DNA of 64,000 nucleotides, taken from contig NZ_JAANOQ010000002.1 of assembly GCF_011305415.1 (NCBI RefSeq), forward strand, positions 62,001 to 126,000. Direction: 5' to 3'. Positions 1 to 8,247 of the stretch are shown here, piece by piece. Under the pieces are notes generated by a model, which was not told the origin of the DNA, made no database searches, and saw only the letters and a program-made list of their open reading frames with translations. How positions within the stretch are numbered: the stretch's first letter is position 1; each line of letters opens with the position of its first letter. The translations under genes and the position numbers were made by a program. Source of the DNA: Flavobacterium bernardetii. Lineage in GTDB: Bacteria; Bacteroidota; Bacteroidia; Flavobacteriales; Flavobacteriaceae.

Positions 1-1102
1 CAAGCAAGCTTGTCATTACTGCGATTTTCATTTTTCAACTTCTATGAAGAAGAAAGACGAAATGGTTTTGGCGTTAGCGAAAGAAATAGAATTACGTAAA
101 AACGAATCTCAAAACGAAACGATTGAAACTATCTATTTTGGTGGAGGAACTCCAAGTGTATTGACGATTGACGATATACGATTTTTGATTGATACGGTTT
201 ACAAGCAGTATCAAGTGGTTGAGAATCCAGAAATAACCTTAGAAGCAAATCCGGATGATTTGGATGAAGAAACGATTCTTCACTATGCGAATTCGCCAAT
301 AAACCGATTATCAATTGGTGTGCAATCGTTTTTTGAAAACGATTTACAATTGATGAATCGTGCACATAATTCGGTGGAAGCTAAAAAATGTTTAGAATTT
401 GCCACACAACATTTCGATAATATTTCCATAGATTTAATTTACGGAATGCCTGATATGAGTAACGAAAAATGGTTGCAAAATATTGAAACGGCGCTAAGTT
501 TTAATATTCCGCACATTTCCAGTTATGCGTTAACTGTGGAACCAAAAACGGCTTTAGATAAAATGATAAAAGTTGGAACAGTTCCTAAATTAGATGACGA
601 TTTAGCGCAACAACATTTCCATATTTTAATCGAAAAATTACAAGAAAAAGGATTTGTACATTACGAATTGTCTAATTTTGGTCAACCAGATTACTTTTCA
701 AAAAATAACACGGCCTATTGGTTGGGTAAAAAGTACATAGGAATTGGTCCGTCAGCTCACAGTTATAATGGTGAAAGTAGAAGTTGGAATATCGCCAATA
801 ATTCTTTGTATTTGAAAGCAATCGCAGAAAATAAGTTACCTTCAGAGACCGAAACTTTATCCAAAACTGATCAGTATAACGAATACATTATGACCGGTTT
901 ACGAACTATTTGGGGTGTTTCTTTAGAAAGAATCGAAACGGAATTCGGAACCAAATATTTAGATTATTTACAGAAACAATCAGAAAAATTCATTTCAGAT
1001 AATTTGTTGGAAATCGAAAACAATGTTTTAAAAACCACCAAAAAAGGAAAATTTTTGAGTGATGGTATTGCTTCCGACTTATTTTTATTAAATTTGGATT
1101 GA
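1..1102 (+). CDS. hemW: HemW-like radical SAM heme chaperone (5' truncated by window)
   Basis: The open frame runs from the window edge (frame of base 2) to the TGA at 1102. The first codons read KQACHYCDFHFST; with the partial codon before them this is the end of a CxxxCxxC [4Fe-4S] radical SAM motif, so the ATG at 44 is internal and not the real start. Further on come the FGGGTPS glycine motif, the LEANPDD segment and IGVQSF, all typical of the HemN/HemW family, and a C-terminal HemN-type wing. HemW proteins insert heme into respiratory proteins and are shorter than true oxygen-independent coproporphyrinogen oxidases. The visible length fits HemW, and CHYC rather than the longer HemN motif supports that choice. 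The roughly 25 N-terminal residues are outside the window. Confidence 0.9.
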   Translation, partial: KQACHYCDFHFSTSMKKKDEMVLALAKEIELRKNESQNETIETIYFGGGTPSVLTIDDIRFLIDTVYKQYQVVENPEITLEANPDDLDEETILHYANSPINRLSIGVQSFFENDLQLMNRAHNSVEAKKCLEFATQHFDNISIDLIYGMPDMSNEKWLQNIETALSFNIPHISSYALTVEPKTALDKMIKVGTVPKLDDDLAQQHFHILIEKLQEKGFVHYELSNFGQPDYFSKNNTAYWLGKKYIGIGPSAHSYNGESRSWNIANNSLYLKAIAENKLPSETETLSKTDQYNEYIMTGLRTIWGVSLERIETEFGTKYLDYLQKQSEKFISDNLLEIENNVLKTTKKGKFLSDGIASDLFLLNLD

Positions 1103-1190
1103 TGGGAACGCAGATTGAACAGATTTTTAGGATTTACATTTGTTCTTTTGCTTGAAAATAAATCTGCTAAATCCCTAAATCTGTGTACCT
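1103..1190. repeat. imperfect inverted repeat between hemW and cyclase gene
   Basis: The gap holds two related arms: ACGCAGATTGAACAGATTTT near 1108-1127 and, on the opposite strand, ACACAGATTTAGGGATTTAG from about 1186 downwards. Both contain a CAGATT core plus AGGATTTA or AGGGATTTA. It looks like a small palindromic intergenic repeat of the REP type. Whether it also acts as a terminator for hemW is unclear, since no T-run follows. Confidence 0.4.
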
Positions 1191-1964
1191 ATGAATATAA
1201 CATATAAAGATTTTAACATCGATTTATCAAAACCCATTGATATTTCTTTACCATTATCCAACACCGATGCAAATCCAATTGCTTGGTATATTGAAAAACC
1301 TGTAATTGAACCCGTGACTTTTGACAATTGGATAGGAAAAGTTTCAGAAGGAAGTTCTACGAATTTCAACAATATATTTTTCAATCCGCACGGACATGGC
1401 ACACATACCGAGTGTTTAGGACATATTACTACAGCGTTTTATTCTATTAATCAGTGTTTGAAACAGTTTTTTTTCATGGCAGAAGTCGTTTCGATTCAAC
1501 CTGAAAAAAGAAAGGATGATTTCGTGATTACGAAAAGTCAAATTGAAAAGTCGCTGAATGGAAAAACTCCTGAAGCGATAATCATTCGTACGATTCCAAA
1601 TATTTCGGATAAAAAATCTAAAAACTATTCGCATACGAATCCGCCGTATTTATTAGAAGAAGCGGCAGTTTTTATTCGAGAAATCGGAATTAAACATTTG
1701 CTAATCGATTTGCCAAGTGTGGATAGGGAAGAAGACGAAGGAAAATTATTGGCGCACAAAGCGTTTTGGAATGTGAAAAATACCACAATATTGAATGAAG
1801 ATGCCCGTTTTGATTGTACGATTACAGAATTGATTTTTGTCGACGATTCAGTAGCAGATGGAACGTATTTGTTGAATTTACAAATCGCTTCTTTTGAAAA
1901 TGACGCTAGTCCGAGTAAGCCAGTTTTATACAGTCTGGAGTTTGGAGATTTTAGTCTGGAGTAA
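1191..1964 (+). CDS. cyclase family protein (kynurenine formamidase-like metallohydrolase)
   Basis: A 257-residue protein with the metal-binding signature HGHGTHTE at residues 67-74 and LGH following. This matches the HxGTHxDxxxH zinc motif of the cyclase/arylformamidase family (PF04199), and the usual length is 210-260 residues. The Asp of the motif is Glu here (THTE), a known variant. Members hydrolyse N-formylkynurenine, isatin or other amides, so the substrate cannot be read from the sequence. It has no signal peptide and is probably cytoplasmic. No tryptophan-catabolism genes lie next to it, so a role in kynurenine metabolism is only one possibility. Confidence 0.75.
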   Translation: MNITYKDFNIDLSKPIDISLPLSNTDANPIAWYIEKPVIEPVTFDNWIGKVSEGSSTNFNNIFFNPHGHGTHTECLGHITTAFYSINQCLKQFFFMAEVVSIQPEKRKDDFVITKSQIEKSLNGKTPEAIIIRTIPNISDKKSKNYSHTNPPYLLEEAAVFIREIGIKHLLIDLPSVDREEDEGKLLAHKAFWNVKNTTILNEDARFDCTITELIFVDDSVADGTYLLNLQIASFENDASPSKPVLYSLEFGDFSLE

Positions 1965-1984
1965 ATGCGTTAAAATAAAATTTT

Positions 1985-2356
1985 ATGAACCACACCGATT
2001 TATTAGCCTATAAAAAGTCATTTGATTTAGCAATGAGAATTTTTGAGGTTTCAAAATTGTTTCCAAGAGAGGAAAAATATTCTTTGACTGATCAAATTAG
2101 GAGAAGCTCAAGAAGTGTTACAGTAACTATAACAGAATCTTATAGAAAACGTACATATCCTAAAAACTTTTTCAGTAAATTAACAGATGCTGAAGCTGAA
2201 AATTCCGAAACTCAAGTTTGGTTAGATTATGCTTTAGCTTGCAAATATTTAGAATTGGATACATACAATGAACTTTCTGCTTTAAATACAGAAATTGGAA
2301 AATTAATATGGTATATGATGAATAATCCTGATAAATTTGGTTCAAGTAAAATTTAA
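1985..2356 (+). CDS. four helix bundle protein (23S rRNA IVP / S23 family)
   Basis: A 123-residue, highly helical protein. It opens with LLAYKKSFDLAMRIFEVSKLF and contains YSLTDQIRRSSRSV and AEAENSETQVWLDYAL, the hallmark segments of the S23/IVP four-helix-bundle family (TIGR02436). In Bacteroidetes these genes are common as free-standing single copies of unknown function; the name comes from ORFs found inside rRNA intervening sequences. It begins 20 bases after the cyclase stop. No rRNA is nearby. Confidence 0.8.
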   Translation: MNHTDLLAYKKSFDLAMRIFEVSKLFPREEKYSLTDQIRRSSRSVTVTITESYRKRTYPKNFFSKLTDAEAENSETQVWLDYALACKYLELDTYNELSALNTEIGKLIWYMMNNPDKFGSSKI

Positions 2357-2468
2357 GAAAATGTTTGGTTTTAACTAATCCCGTTGTTTCGGTACTCCAA
2401 ACTAAAAACTCTTTACTAATAACTATAAAATGACTCCAAACTAACCACTCTAAACTCACAACTCAAAT
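2357..2468 (+). other. low-complexity intergenic spacer
   Basis: A 112-base gap with a repeated ACTCCAAACTAA word (about 2393 and 2431) inside a run of AACTC/ACTAA units. No gene, hairpin terminator or clear promoter is visible. Confidence 0.4.
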
Positions 2469-2834
2469 ATGAACATTCAACAACTATACGAATTCTGCCT
2501 ATCTAAAAAAGGTGTAACCGAACATTTCCCTTTTGATGAAGATACTTTAGTGTTTAAAGTGGGCGGAAAAATGTTTTGCTTAACTTCTTTAAAACAATGG
2601 GAAAAAGACGAACCTAGTCTAAATTTAAAATGCGATCCAGACAAAGCAGAAGAACTTCGTGCAGAATATGAAGCCATTATTCCGGGTTATCATATGAGTA
2701 AAAAACATTGGAACACGGTTGATTTTCATTCGGATGTGAATGATACAATGATGTGTGAGTTGATTAATGATTCTTATGATTTGGTTTTTAGTAGTTTAAC
2801 TAAAAAAATTCAGGCTGAAATTCAGGCGTTATAA
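2469..2834 (+). CDS. MmcQ/YjbR family protein
   Basis: A 121-residue protein with the family layout: N-terminal helix, KGVTEHFPFDEDTLVFKVGGKMF, a central SLNLKCDPDKAEELR and the GYHMSKKHWNTVDF segment. The YjbR/CyaY-like fold was described as a DNA-binding 'double wing'; physiological roles are mostly unknown. Its last codons overlap the stop region of the convergent WecA-like gene by 6 bases, so the two transcripts converge tail to tail without a visible terminator. Confidence 0.85.
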   Translation: MNIQQLYEFCLSKKGVTEHFPFDEDTLVFKVGGKMFCLTSLKQWEKDEPSLNLKCDPDKAEELRAEYEAIIPGYHMSKKHWNTVDFHSDVNDTMMCELINDSYDLVFSSLTKKIQAEIQAL

Positions 2835-3914
2835 CGAGTCTTCTAATTTTTTAATGGTGCTTTTCCAATAATTAAAATCTCTTATTGCCAACAATATTTT
2901 AATGAATAGTATGAAAGTAACTATTATCGACAAAACAATAAGTGTAATAGATAATAAAGAAATCAAACCAAATCCTATAAAAAACATAATCATACACATG
3001 GTAATGATGAAAAGTGAAATATTTTTATGATTTATTCCAAAAGATAAAAACAGATGGTGTAAATGAGATTTGTCTGCTTTAAAAGGAGAATTTCCATTTT
3101 TTATTCTTCCCAAATATACTCGTATGGAATCTAAAACAGGAATTGAAAAGAAGGATATTAAAAGTAAAAATACATAACTATAGTGTTGATTTGCATTAAT
3201 TTTTTCATTTTCAAGTAAGTTTATTCCTAGTGTAACTAGCACAAATCCTATAAAAAGAGAGCCGGAATCTCCCATAAATATTTTTTTCTTTTTAGATAAA
3301 TTGTATCTTAAAAAGCTCAAAATACATCCCATGAAAACCACACATATTGTTGCTAATTCGATGTTTTTCAAAAATATCGAAGTTATTAATAGCATTGTGA
3401 ATCCTACAAAAGATAAAGTACCTACTAATCCATCTACACCATCCATCAAATTAAAGGCATTAACTACACCCGTAATTATAAGTATCGTTAGCAAATATTG
3501 TAAATATATTGGAATTTCATTAATTCCTAAAAACCCATAAAAACCCATGATTCTTGTGTCATAATGCACAACAATTGCAGCTAAACTTAATTGAATTACA
3601 AGTTTTAATTTCGCATTTAAATCGGTTTTATCATCTATTACTCCAACGATTAATAAAATGAATCCACAACTTAAAATGGTTAAATATTTTTTTGCAATAT
3701 CAAAGAAATTTGGAGACAGCATAAGTACACAAATTAGAACAATAGCGATACTTATTCCACCAATTAATGGTACAGGTTTGACATGTACTTTTCTAGCATT
3801 AGGTTTGTCTGTTAAGTTTACTTTGTAAGCAATTTTTCTAAGCATTGGAATGATTAGGATTCCTAATAAAAAGGATACGATTCCTAAAATGGCGAATGTA
3901 AAATTTTGATCCAT
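2829..3914 (-). CDS. WecA/MraY-type polyprenyl-phosphate sugar-1-phosphate transferase
   Basis: A 361-residue polytopic membrane protein with about 10 hydrophobic segments. It carries the catalytic motifs of the family: DDKTD at about 94-98 (Mg2+ binding), NLMDGVDG at about 155-162, MGDSGS in the following cytoplasmic loop and the HLHH motif near residue 285. It would transfer a sugar-1-phosphate (typically HexNAc-1-P) from UDP-sugar to undecaprenyl phosphate and so start repeat-unit assembly for the polysaccharide encoded upstream. It is last in the minus-strand run, only 4 bases after the preceding glycosyltransferase. Its position beside polysaccharide genes, and not cell-division genes, argues against MraY. 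Confidence 0.88.
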   Translation of the reverse strand: MDQNFTFAILGIVSFLLGILIIPMLRKIAYKVNLTDKPNARKVHVKPVPLIGGISIAIVLICVLMLSPNFFDIAKKYLTILSCGFILLIVGVIDDKTDLNAKLKLVIQLSLAAIVVHYDTRIMGFYGFLGINEIPIYLQYLLTILIITGVVNAFNLMDGVDGLVGTLSFVGFTMLLITSIFLKNIELATICVVFMGCILSFLRYNLSKKKKIFMGDSGSLFIGFVLVTLGINLLENEKINANQHYSYVFLLLISFFSIPVLDSIRVYLGRIKNGNSPFKADKSHLHHLFLSFGINHKNISLFIITMCMIMFFIGFGLISLLSITLIVLSIIVTFILFIKILLAIRDFNYWKSTIKKLEDSL

Positions 3915-3918
3915 ACTG

Positions 3919-5130
3919 TTATCTTTTTTCGTAAAACGTATTTGTATATTTTAAATGCGATAAGTTTAGTTCATCCAATGTGTCGTTTTTAATAACTGAA
4001 AATGGATTGTTTAAACTTGTTTTTTTTCCTGCGAAGCGTACTTCTATGAAAAGTTGTTTGTATTTTTCTGCAATAATTTCCCATTTATATCTTCTGTCGG
4101 CAATGCTTTTCATTTTTAAGCCTAACGTTTTTAAGTCGTTTTTAGTTACGTTTTGAATGATTTTGGTCAATTCCAATTCATTAGAAAAATACAAAGCTTT
4201 ATTTTCGGTTGTTGTTTTATTATAAGAAACGTTAAAGGAAACAACTGGTAATCCCAAAAACATAGCTTCTACTAAAGATGGATTGGTGCCACCTGCAGAA
4301 TGTCCATGCACATAAAATGTTGCATTACCTCTAATCAAATCAATCTCTCTTTGATCATAAATGGGATCGTATAAAAAGATGTTTTTAAAAGCACTATATT
4401 TTATTTTAAGTGATTTCCCATATTCGTTATTTTCCCAATTTCCAATAACTACTAAGTTGGTGTTAGAATTTAAGGAAAAGGCGTTTAAAACTACATGAAT
4501 ATTATTTTCAGGTTCAATTCGGCACACTTTTACGGCATAATTTCCGTTTAAAAAAGTATATTTTAAATAATCAGTTTGGTTTGGTTTTACTTGTAAGGTA
4601 TGATCTGCGCCGTATTCTATTACTTTACTTAGTGTTTCATATCTCATGGCTGTGTAATCTTGGATAGATTCATTATCTGAAATATCAAAGTGTGAATATT
4701 TTACAGCCATTTTTTCTGCCCAAAAAAGATAAAATTTTGCAAAAAAGGACCATTTGTCTCTTTTCCATTCAATGCCGTCTATTGAAATAATTATTTTTTT
4801 ATTGGTAAATAATTTTATAAATGGAAGCATAAAAGCTCCAGCAACACCAAGTATTAACAATATGTCGTTATTCTTTAAAGATTTTAGTATCGAAATACAA
4901 TCGTATAAAATACTTTGTACGCCATTAGCTTCCAGATTAATGTATTCTAATTTTGCTCCTTTATAATGAGAAATTCTTTCTTCTTTTGAATATTTCTTTT
5001 TAGAACAATACACTGTAAAATCAAATTCATCAGATAGATTAGAAACCAATTGTTCTGTTAACGTTTCAAAACCTCCATATTTTGCAGGGATTCCTACAGT
5101 ACCAATTATTGCTATTCTGTTTTTTTTCAT
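3919..5130 (-). CDS. DUF1972-type family 4 glycosyltransferase
   Basis: A 403-residue protein that starts with IAIIGTVGIPAKYGGFETLTE, the signature of the DUF1972 N-terminal domain found in rhamnosyltransferase-like GT4 enzymes. The GT-B donor-binding half contains GGTNPSLVEAMFLGLPVVSF, the E-x7-E-like nucleotide-sugar motif. It would add a sugar to the lipid-linked repeat unit on the cytoplasmic face. The donor sugar is unknown. A 119-base gap separates it from the preceding gene, and the gap holds one of the three UAS/-24 -12 sites, so it may head its own transcript together with the WecA-like gene. Confidence 0.85.
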   Translation of the reverse strand: MKKNRIAIIGTVGIPAKYGGFETLTEQLVSNLSDEFDFTVYCSKKKYSKEERISHYKGAKLEYINLEANGVQSILYDCISILKSLKNNDILLILGVAGAFMLPFIKLFTNKKIIISIDGIEWKRDKWSFFAKFYLFWAEKMAVKYSHFDISDNESIQDYTAMRYETLSKVIEYGADHTLQVKPNQTDYLKYTFLNGNYAVKVCRIEPENNIHVVLNAFSLNSNTNLVVIGNWENNEYGKSLKIKYSAFKNIFLYDPIYDQREIDLIRGNATFYVHGHSAGGTNPSLVEAMFLGLPVVSFNVSYNKTTTENKALYFSNELELTKIIQNVTKNDLKTLGLKMKSIADRRYKWEIIAEKYKQLFIEVRFAGKKTSLNNPFSVIKNDTLDELNLSHLKYTNTFYEKR

Positions 5131-5161
5131 AATCAGAAGATTTTTGTGTTAGAAATACTTA

Positions 5162-5178
5162 TGCTAATTTAATACCAA
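5162..5178 (-). promoter_or_regulatory. sigma-54-like -24/-12 promoter for DUF1972 glycosyltransferase
   Basis: The minus strand reads TTGGTATTAAATTAGCA: GG at 5176-5175, ten bases, GC at 5164-5163. This fits the invariant GG-N10-GC of sigma-54 promoters. The expected start point is about 20 bases upstream of the ATG at 5130. It is the best of the three matches in this locus. Confidence 0.55.
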
Positions 5179-5230
5179 CTTTGTAAACCCTTGTAATTTA
5201 GGGGGTTTTTTAAAATCCAGCTTTTTTTTA

Positions 5231-5265
5231 TTCCATATTTTGGAAAAACTTAACTGTACTTGGAA
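5231..5265. promoter_or_regulatory. TTCCA/TGGAA dyad, candidate upstream activator site 1
   Basis: TTCCATATTTTGGAA at 5231-5245, with a further TGGAA half-site at 5261-5265, two helical turns from the second arm. The dyad lies 55 bp upstream of the GG of the -24-like element. The same 15-mer occurs at 10720 and, in reverse orientation, at 17811. Confidence 0.6.
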
Positions 5266-6326
5266 ACTATTTTTAAAATACTTTCTTCGAAATGAACCTC
5301 ACTAAATACTTTGCTTTTTTCTATTGCATGAAATTGCATTTTTTCATACAACTCGGTATTAGAAAATAACAAGTTGATTTTTTCTGAAATTTTTGCGATG
5401 TCTTTACTATCTATTAAAAATCCATTTTTGTTTTCCTCTACTAATTCAATTACACCGCCAACTGGAGGGACTATTGCAGGTAATCGATACGCCATTCCTT
5501 CTAAAATGGTTAAGCCAAATGTTTCCACCCACAAATTCACATCTGATAAATTTAAAATAATACTTGCTTCTTGATAAAAAGGATGTGTGTTGTTTTGTGT
5601 GGGATAAATCAATAAGTTTGAAGGAACGTTTTCAGCATGAAAATAACTGTCAATTTCTTTTTGAGTAGCATTTACAACAAGTTTAAAAGTAAATTTTGGG
5701 TTTATTTCTGCTAATTTTAAAAACTCATCAACGCCTTTATATTTCTTTAAAGAACAAATCAGTAATACAATTTTTTCCTTTTTTTCTAGGGCATTATTTT
5801 TATTTGCTATCTCAATAAATCCACTTTCTAAAACATTATAAAGTATGTTTTTTTTAAGATGTAAAGCTTCTTGATTGGCTAAAAATTCCGATACATAAAT
5901 GACTTCCGTAGCCGTACCTTTTACGATGTTAAATAAAAAAGATTTTAAAATTTTAGGTTTTACAGAAGTTTCATGAATGTGGTAAATCACTTTGCAACCT
6001 TTCAATTTTGCTGCACAACTGGCACCAAATGGCAATACGGTATTGACATAAACAAGGTCAGTTTTTTTAAGAAAAAAGGCCAATTTGAAAAACAAAATGA
6101 ATTGACTAAAAAAGTAAAAAAAAATTCGAATTAATTTATTTTCAGAAAAATAATACGTAAAAAAATGGTTGTTTACTTTGGGAATAGCACTCAGAAAACC
6201 AACACGTTTACCAGATGTAAATAAATGTGTATCCATGTTGTTTTTGGTAAACGCTTTTAAAGCTTGCATGAGCACTTTTGGACTGCCGCTATAATCATTT
6301 AATAAGTGTACAGCAATTATTCTCAT
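5250..6326 (-). CDS. family 4 glycosyltransferase
   Basis: A 358-residue GT-B protein. The N-terminal half has LLNDYSGSPKVLMQAL, a typical acceptor-side start of GT4 enzymes, and VYVNTVLPFGASCAAKL. The C-terminal half has ETFGLTILEGMAYRLPAIVP followed by GGVIELV and NGFLID, the usual donor nucleotide-binding region. It acts in assembly of the polysaccharide repeat unit; donor and linkage are not predictable. The start overlaps the stop of the upstream glycosyltransferase by 4 bases, so the two are likely translationally coupled. Confidence 0.85.
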   Translation of the reverse strand: MRIIAVHLLNDYSGSPKVLMQALKAFTKNNMDTHLFTSGKRVGFLSAIPKVNNHFFTYYFSENKLIRIFFYFFSQFILFFKLAFFLKKTDLVYVNTVLPFGASCAAKLKGCKVIYHIHETSVKPKILKSFLFNIVKGTATEVIYVSEFLANQEALHLKKNILYNVLESGFIEIANKNNALEKKEKIVLLICSLKKYKGVDEFLKLAEINPKFTFKLVVNATQKEIDSYFHAENVPSNLLIYPTQNNTHPFYQEASIILNLSDVNLWVETFGLTILEGMAYRLPAIVPPVGGVIELVEENKNGFLIDSKDIAKISEKINLLFSNTELYEKMQFHAIEKSKVFSEVHFEESILKIVSKYS

Positions 6327-7555
6327 AGTTGTAGTTGATTATAAATGTCATTTAATTGATTCCCTTTACTATTCCATGTGAACGTATTCTCATAATGAAT
6401 TCTGGCCTTTTCACTCATATCCTTTAAAACATCTTCATTGGAATACAATTTGTTTAGGGCTTCATGTAATTTCGAAATTGTAGCCGTATAGTTTGTTTTT
6501 TGAATGGCAAAACCGCATCCTGAATTTATAAATTCGCCTGGTCCATCATTATCTAAACAAATTACGGGCAAACCAAATGAAAGCGCTTCTGCCACAACCA
6601 TTCCTGCTCCTTCATGAGATGGAAATAGAAAAACGGAGGCCTTGTTGTACAGATTCATTAACGCAATTCTATCCATCCATTCTATGATTTCAATATTGTT
6701 TTCTGCTTTATTTTCTTGTATTAAATTGATGTACTTATTTTTTTCTGGTCCGGTTCCAACTAGTGTTAATTTACATTTTGCTCTTTCCTCTAAAGGTAAG
6801 GAATTTATAAATTCTACAAAAGATAAAATAGTTAAATCAAATCCTTTTAAAGGAATAAATCGTCCCACACTAATTGCATTAAAATCTTCTTTGTTGTCGT
6901 TTGTGTTTTTGAAGAAATCTTCTGTGGCAACAGAAGGCATTATGGAATAGTTTTTATCTTTAAGTGGTAGAACATTTTTAACGTTCTGGTTCATACATAA
7001 AATATGATCGGCATTTTTAATAGTAGCATGTAAGGCACTGGAATAGTTCCAAAATATTTTTTTAATGCCCCAAGTAAAATTTTCTTTTACACTGTATTTA
7101 ATGGAATATTTTTCTAAATATTGTTTTGGGATTTTGGAATGATGACCAATTGGTCCCCAAACAAATGGTTTGTTTAATTGGTGTAAAAAAGAAGGCGTCC
7201 AGTCATTATGAAAGTTGATATTGTGAACGATATCAAACGTTATTTTTTGTTTTTTTATGAAAGAAATGATATTTTTTTGCCATAAATTGAAGTAAATAAG
7301 AGAGGCAAAGCTTCCTTTTTTCCAAAATCTCATCCAATAAGGTAAATCAAAGTATAGAAATTTTATATTTTTATATACCTCATTTGGGTTTTCTTTCATG
7401 AACCTATCAATGTGAATTTGATTATTCTTTCTAGTGATTGCAATTACATTGTTAAAACGTGCAATTTGTAACACAAAATTCCAACCCATTCCATCTTCAG
7501 ATCCTTTGTATGGATTTACAGCATAGCAAGTTGCTAAAATAGTTTTGTTACCCAT
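6323..7555 (-). CDS. family 4 glycosyltransferase
   Basis: A 410-residue GT-B glycosyltransferase. The N-terminus reads TILATCYAVNPYKGSEDGMGWN, the pattern of GT4 enzymes with a GSE acceptor loop. The C-terminal donor domain has AISVGRFIPLKGFDL, FLFPSHEGAGMVVAEALSFG and GPGEFI. It probably adds one residue of the exported glycan. It overlaps the acyltransferase gene upstream by 8 bases and the next glycosyltransferase by 4, so it is clearly in one operon with them. Confidence 0.86.
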   Translation of the reverse strand: MGNKTILATCYAVNPYKGSEDGMGWNFVLQIARFNNVIAITRKNNQIHIDRFMKENPNEVYKNIKFLYFDLPYWMRFWKKGSFASLIYFNLWQKNIISFIKKQKITFDIVHNINFHNDWTPSFLHQLNKPFVWGPIGHHSKIPKQYLEKYSIKYSVKENFTWGIKKIFWNYSSALHATIKNADHILCMNQNVKNVLPLKDKNYSIMPSVATEDFFKNTNDNKEDFNAISVGRFIPLKGFDLTILSFVEFINSLPLEERAKCKLTLVGTGPEKNKYINLIQENKAENNIEIIEWMDRIALMNLYNKASVFLFPSHEGAGMVVAEALSFGLPVICLDNDGPGEFINSGCGFAIQKTNYTATISKLHEALNKLYSNEDVLKDMSEKARIHYENTFTWNSKGNQLNDIYNQLQL

Positions 7556-8246
7556 GATTTGTTCGTTCTTTAATTAATTTTGCGGGAACTCCACCTATTA
7601 CGGAATGGTCTGGAAATGATTTTGTAACGACACTTCCAGCAGCAATAACACATCCATTGCCTATTTGTACACCATCTAAAATGCTTACTTTACTACCAAT
7701 CCAACAATTTTTTCCAATCTCAATTCCTTTTCTAGTAACTCCTTGGTGTCTGATGGATTCGTTGAGGTTGTCATAAATGTGATTTTCAGGATGACAACTA
7801 AAATATTGCCCAACAATACATTCCTCGCCAATGGTTAGTCCGCCAGCGCCACCTAAGTATGCAAATTCGCCTATTCCAACATTGTCTCCAATGCTAATAT
7901 GATTTCCAATATTGTTTAAAGAAGTAGATACAATAATTCTACTAAATGCTCCTATTGAAACATTATTTCCAAATGTAATTCCGTTTTTACTTAAACCTGA
8001 AACATAAACATGATTTCCAAGTTTTAGAAATTTACCAAATTTTATTTTTGGGGTATTAAAAAAACTAACGTTCTTACCCAGTAACATTCCTTTTGGGTTT
8101 TTAAAGTAGAAAAGTAATTTAAAGCCTCTTGTTAAACTACCTATTTGAATCCATATAAATTGAATTAAAGCAAAACTGTTTAAATTCTCATCAAACTTAA
8201 AATTTGGATTTCTTAAATTAATGACTTTTTGGGCAATTGCTTTCAT
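7548..8246 (-). CDS. hexapeptide-repeat (LbH) acyltransferase
   Basis: A 232-residue protein made largely of left-handed beta-helix hexapeptide repeats (for example IGNHISIGDNVGIGEFAYLG and IGKNCWIGSKVSILDGVQIG) and closing with VIAAGSVVTKSFPDHSVIGG, the standard end of the maa/WcaF/Vat acetyltransferase group. It is a likely O- or N-acetyltransferase acting on a sugar of the repeat unit, with an acyl-CoA donor. The extra N-terminal ~60 residues precede the repeats. It lies 1 base from the preceding stop. Confidence 0.85.
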   Translation of the reverse strand: MKAIAQKVINLRNPNFKFDENLNSFALIQFIWIQIGSLTRGFKLLFYFKNPKGMLLGKNVSFFNTPKIKFGKFLKLGNHVYVSGLSKNGITFGNNVSIGAFSRIIVSTSLNNIGNHISIGDNVGIGEFAYLGGAGGLTIGEECIVGQYFSCHPENHIYDNLNESIRHQGVTRKGIEIGKNCWIGSKVSILDGVQIGNGCVIAAGSVVTKSFPDHSVIGGVPAKLIKERTNHG

Positions 8247-8247
8247 A

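Noticed and set aside
2172..2459. 95-codon minus-strand ORF over the four-helix-bundle gene
   Set aside because: It is antisense to a recognised family and to low-complexity spacer, with no plausible product.
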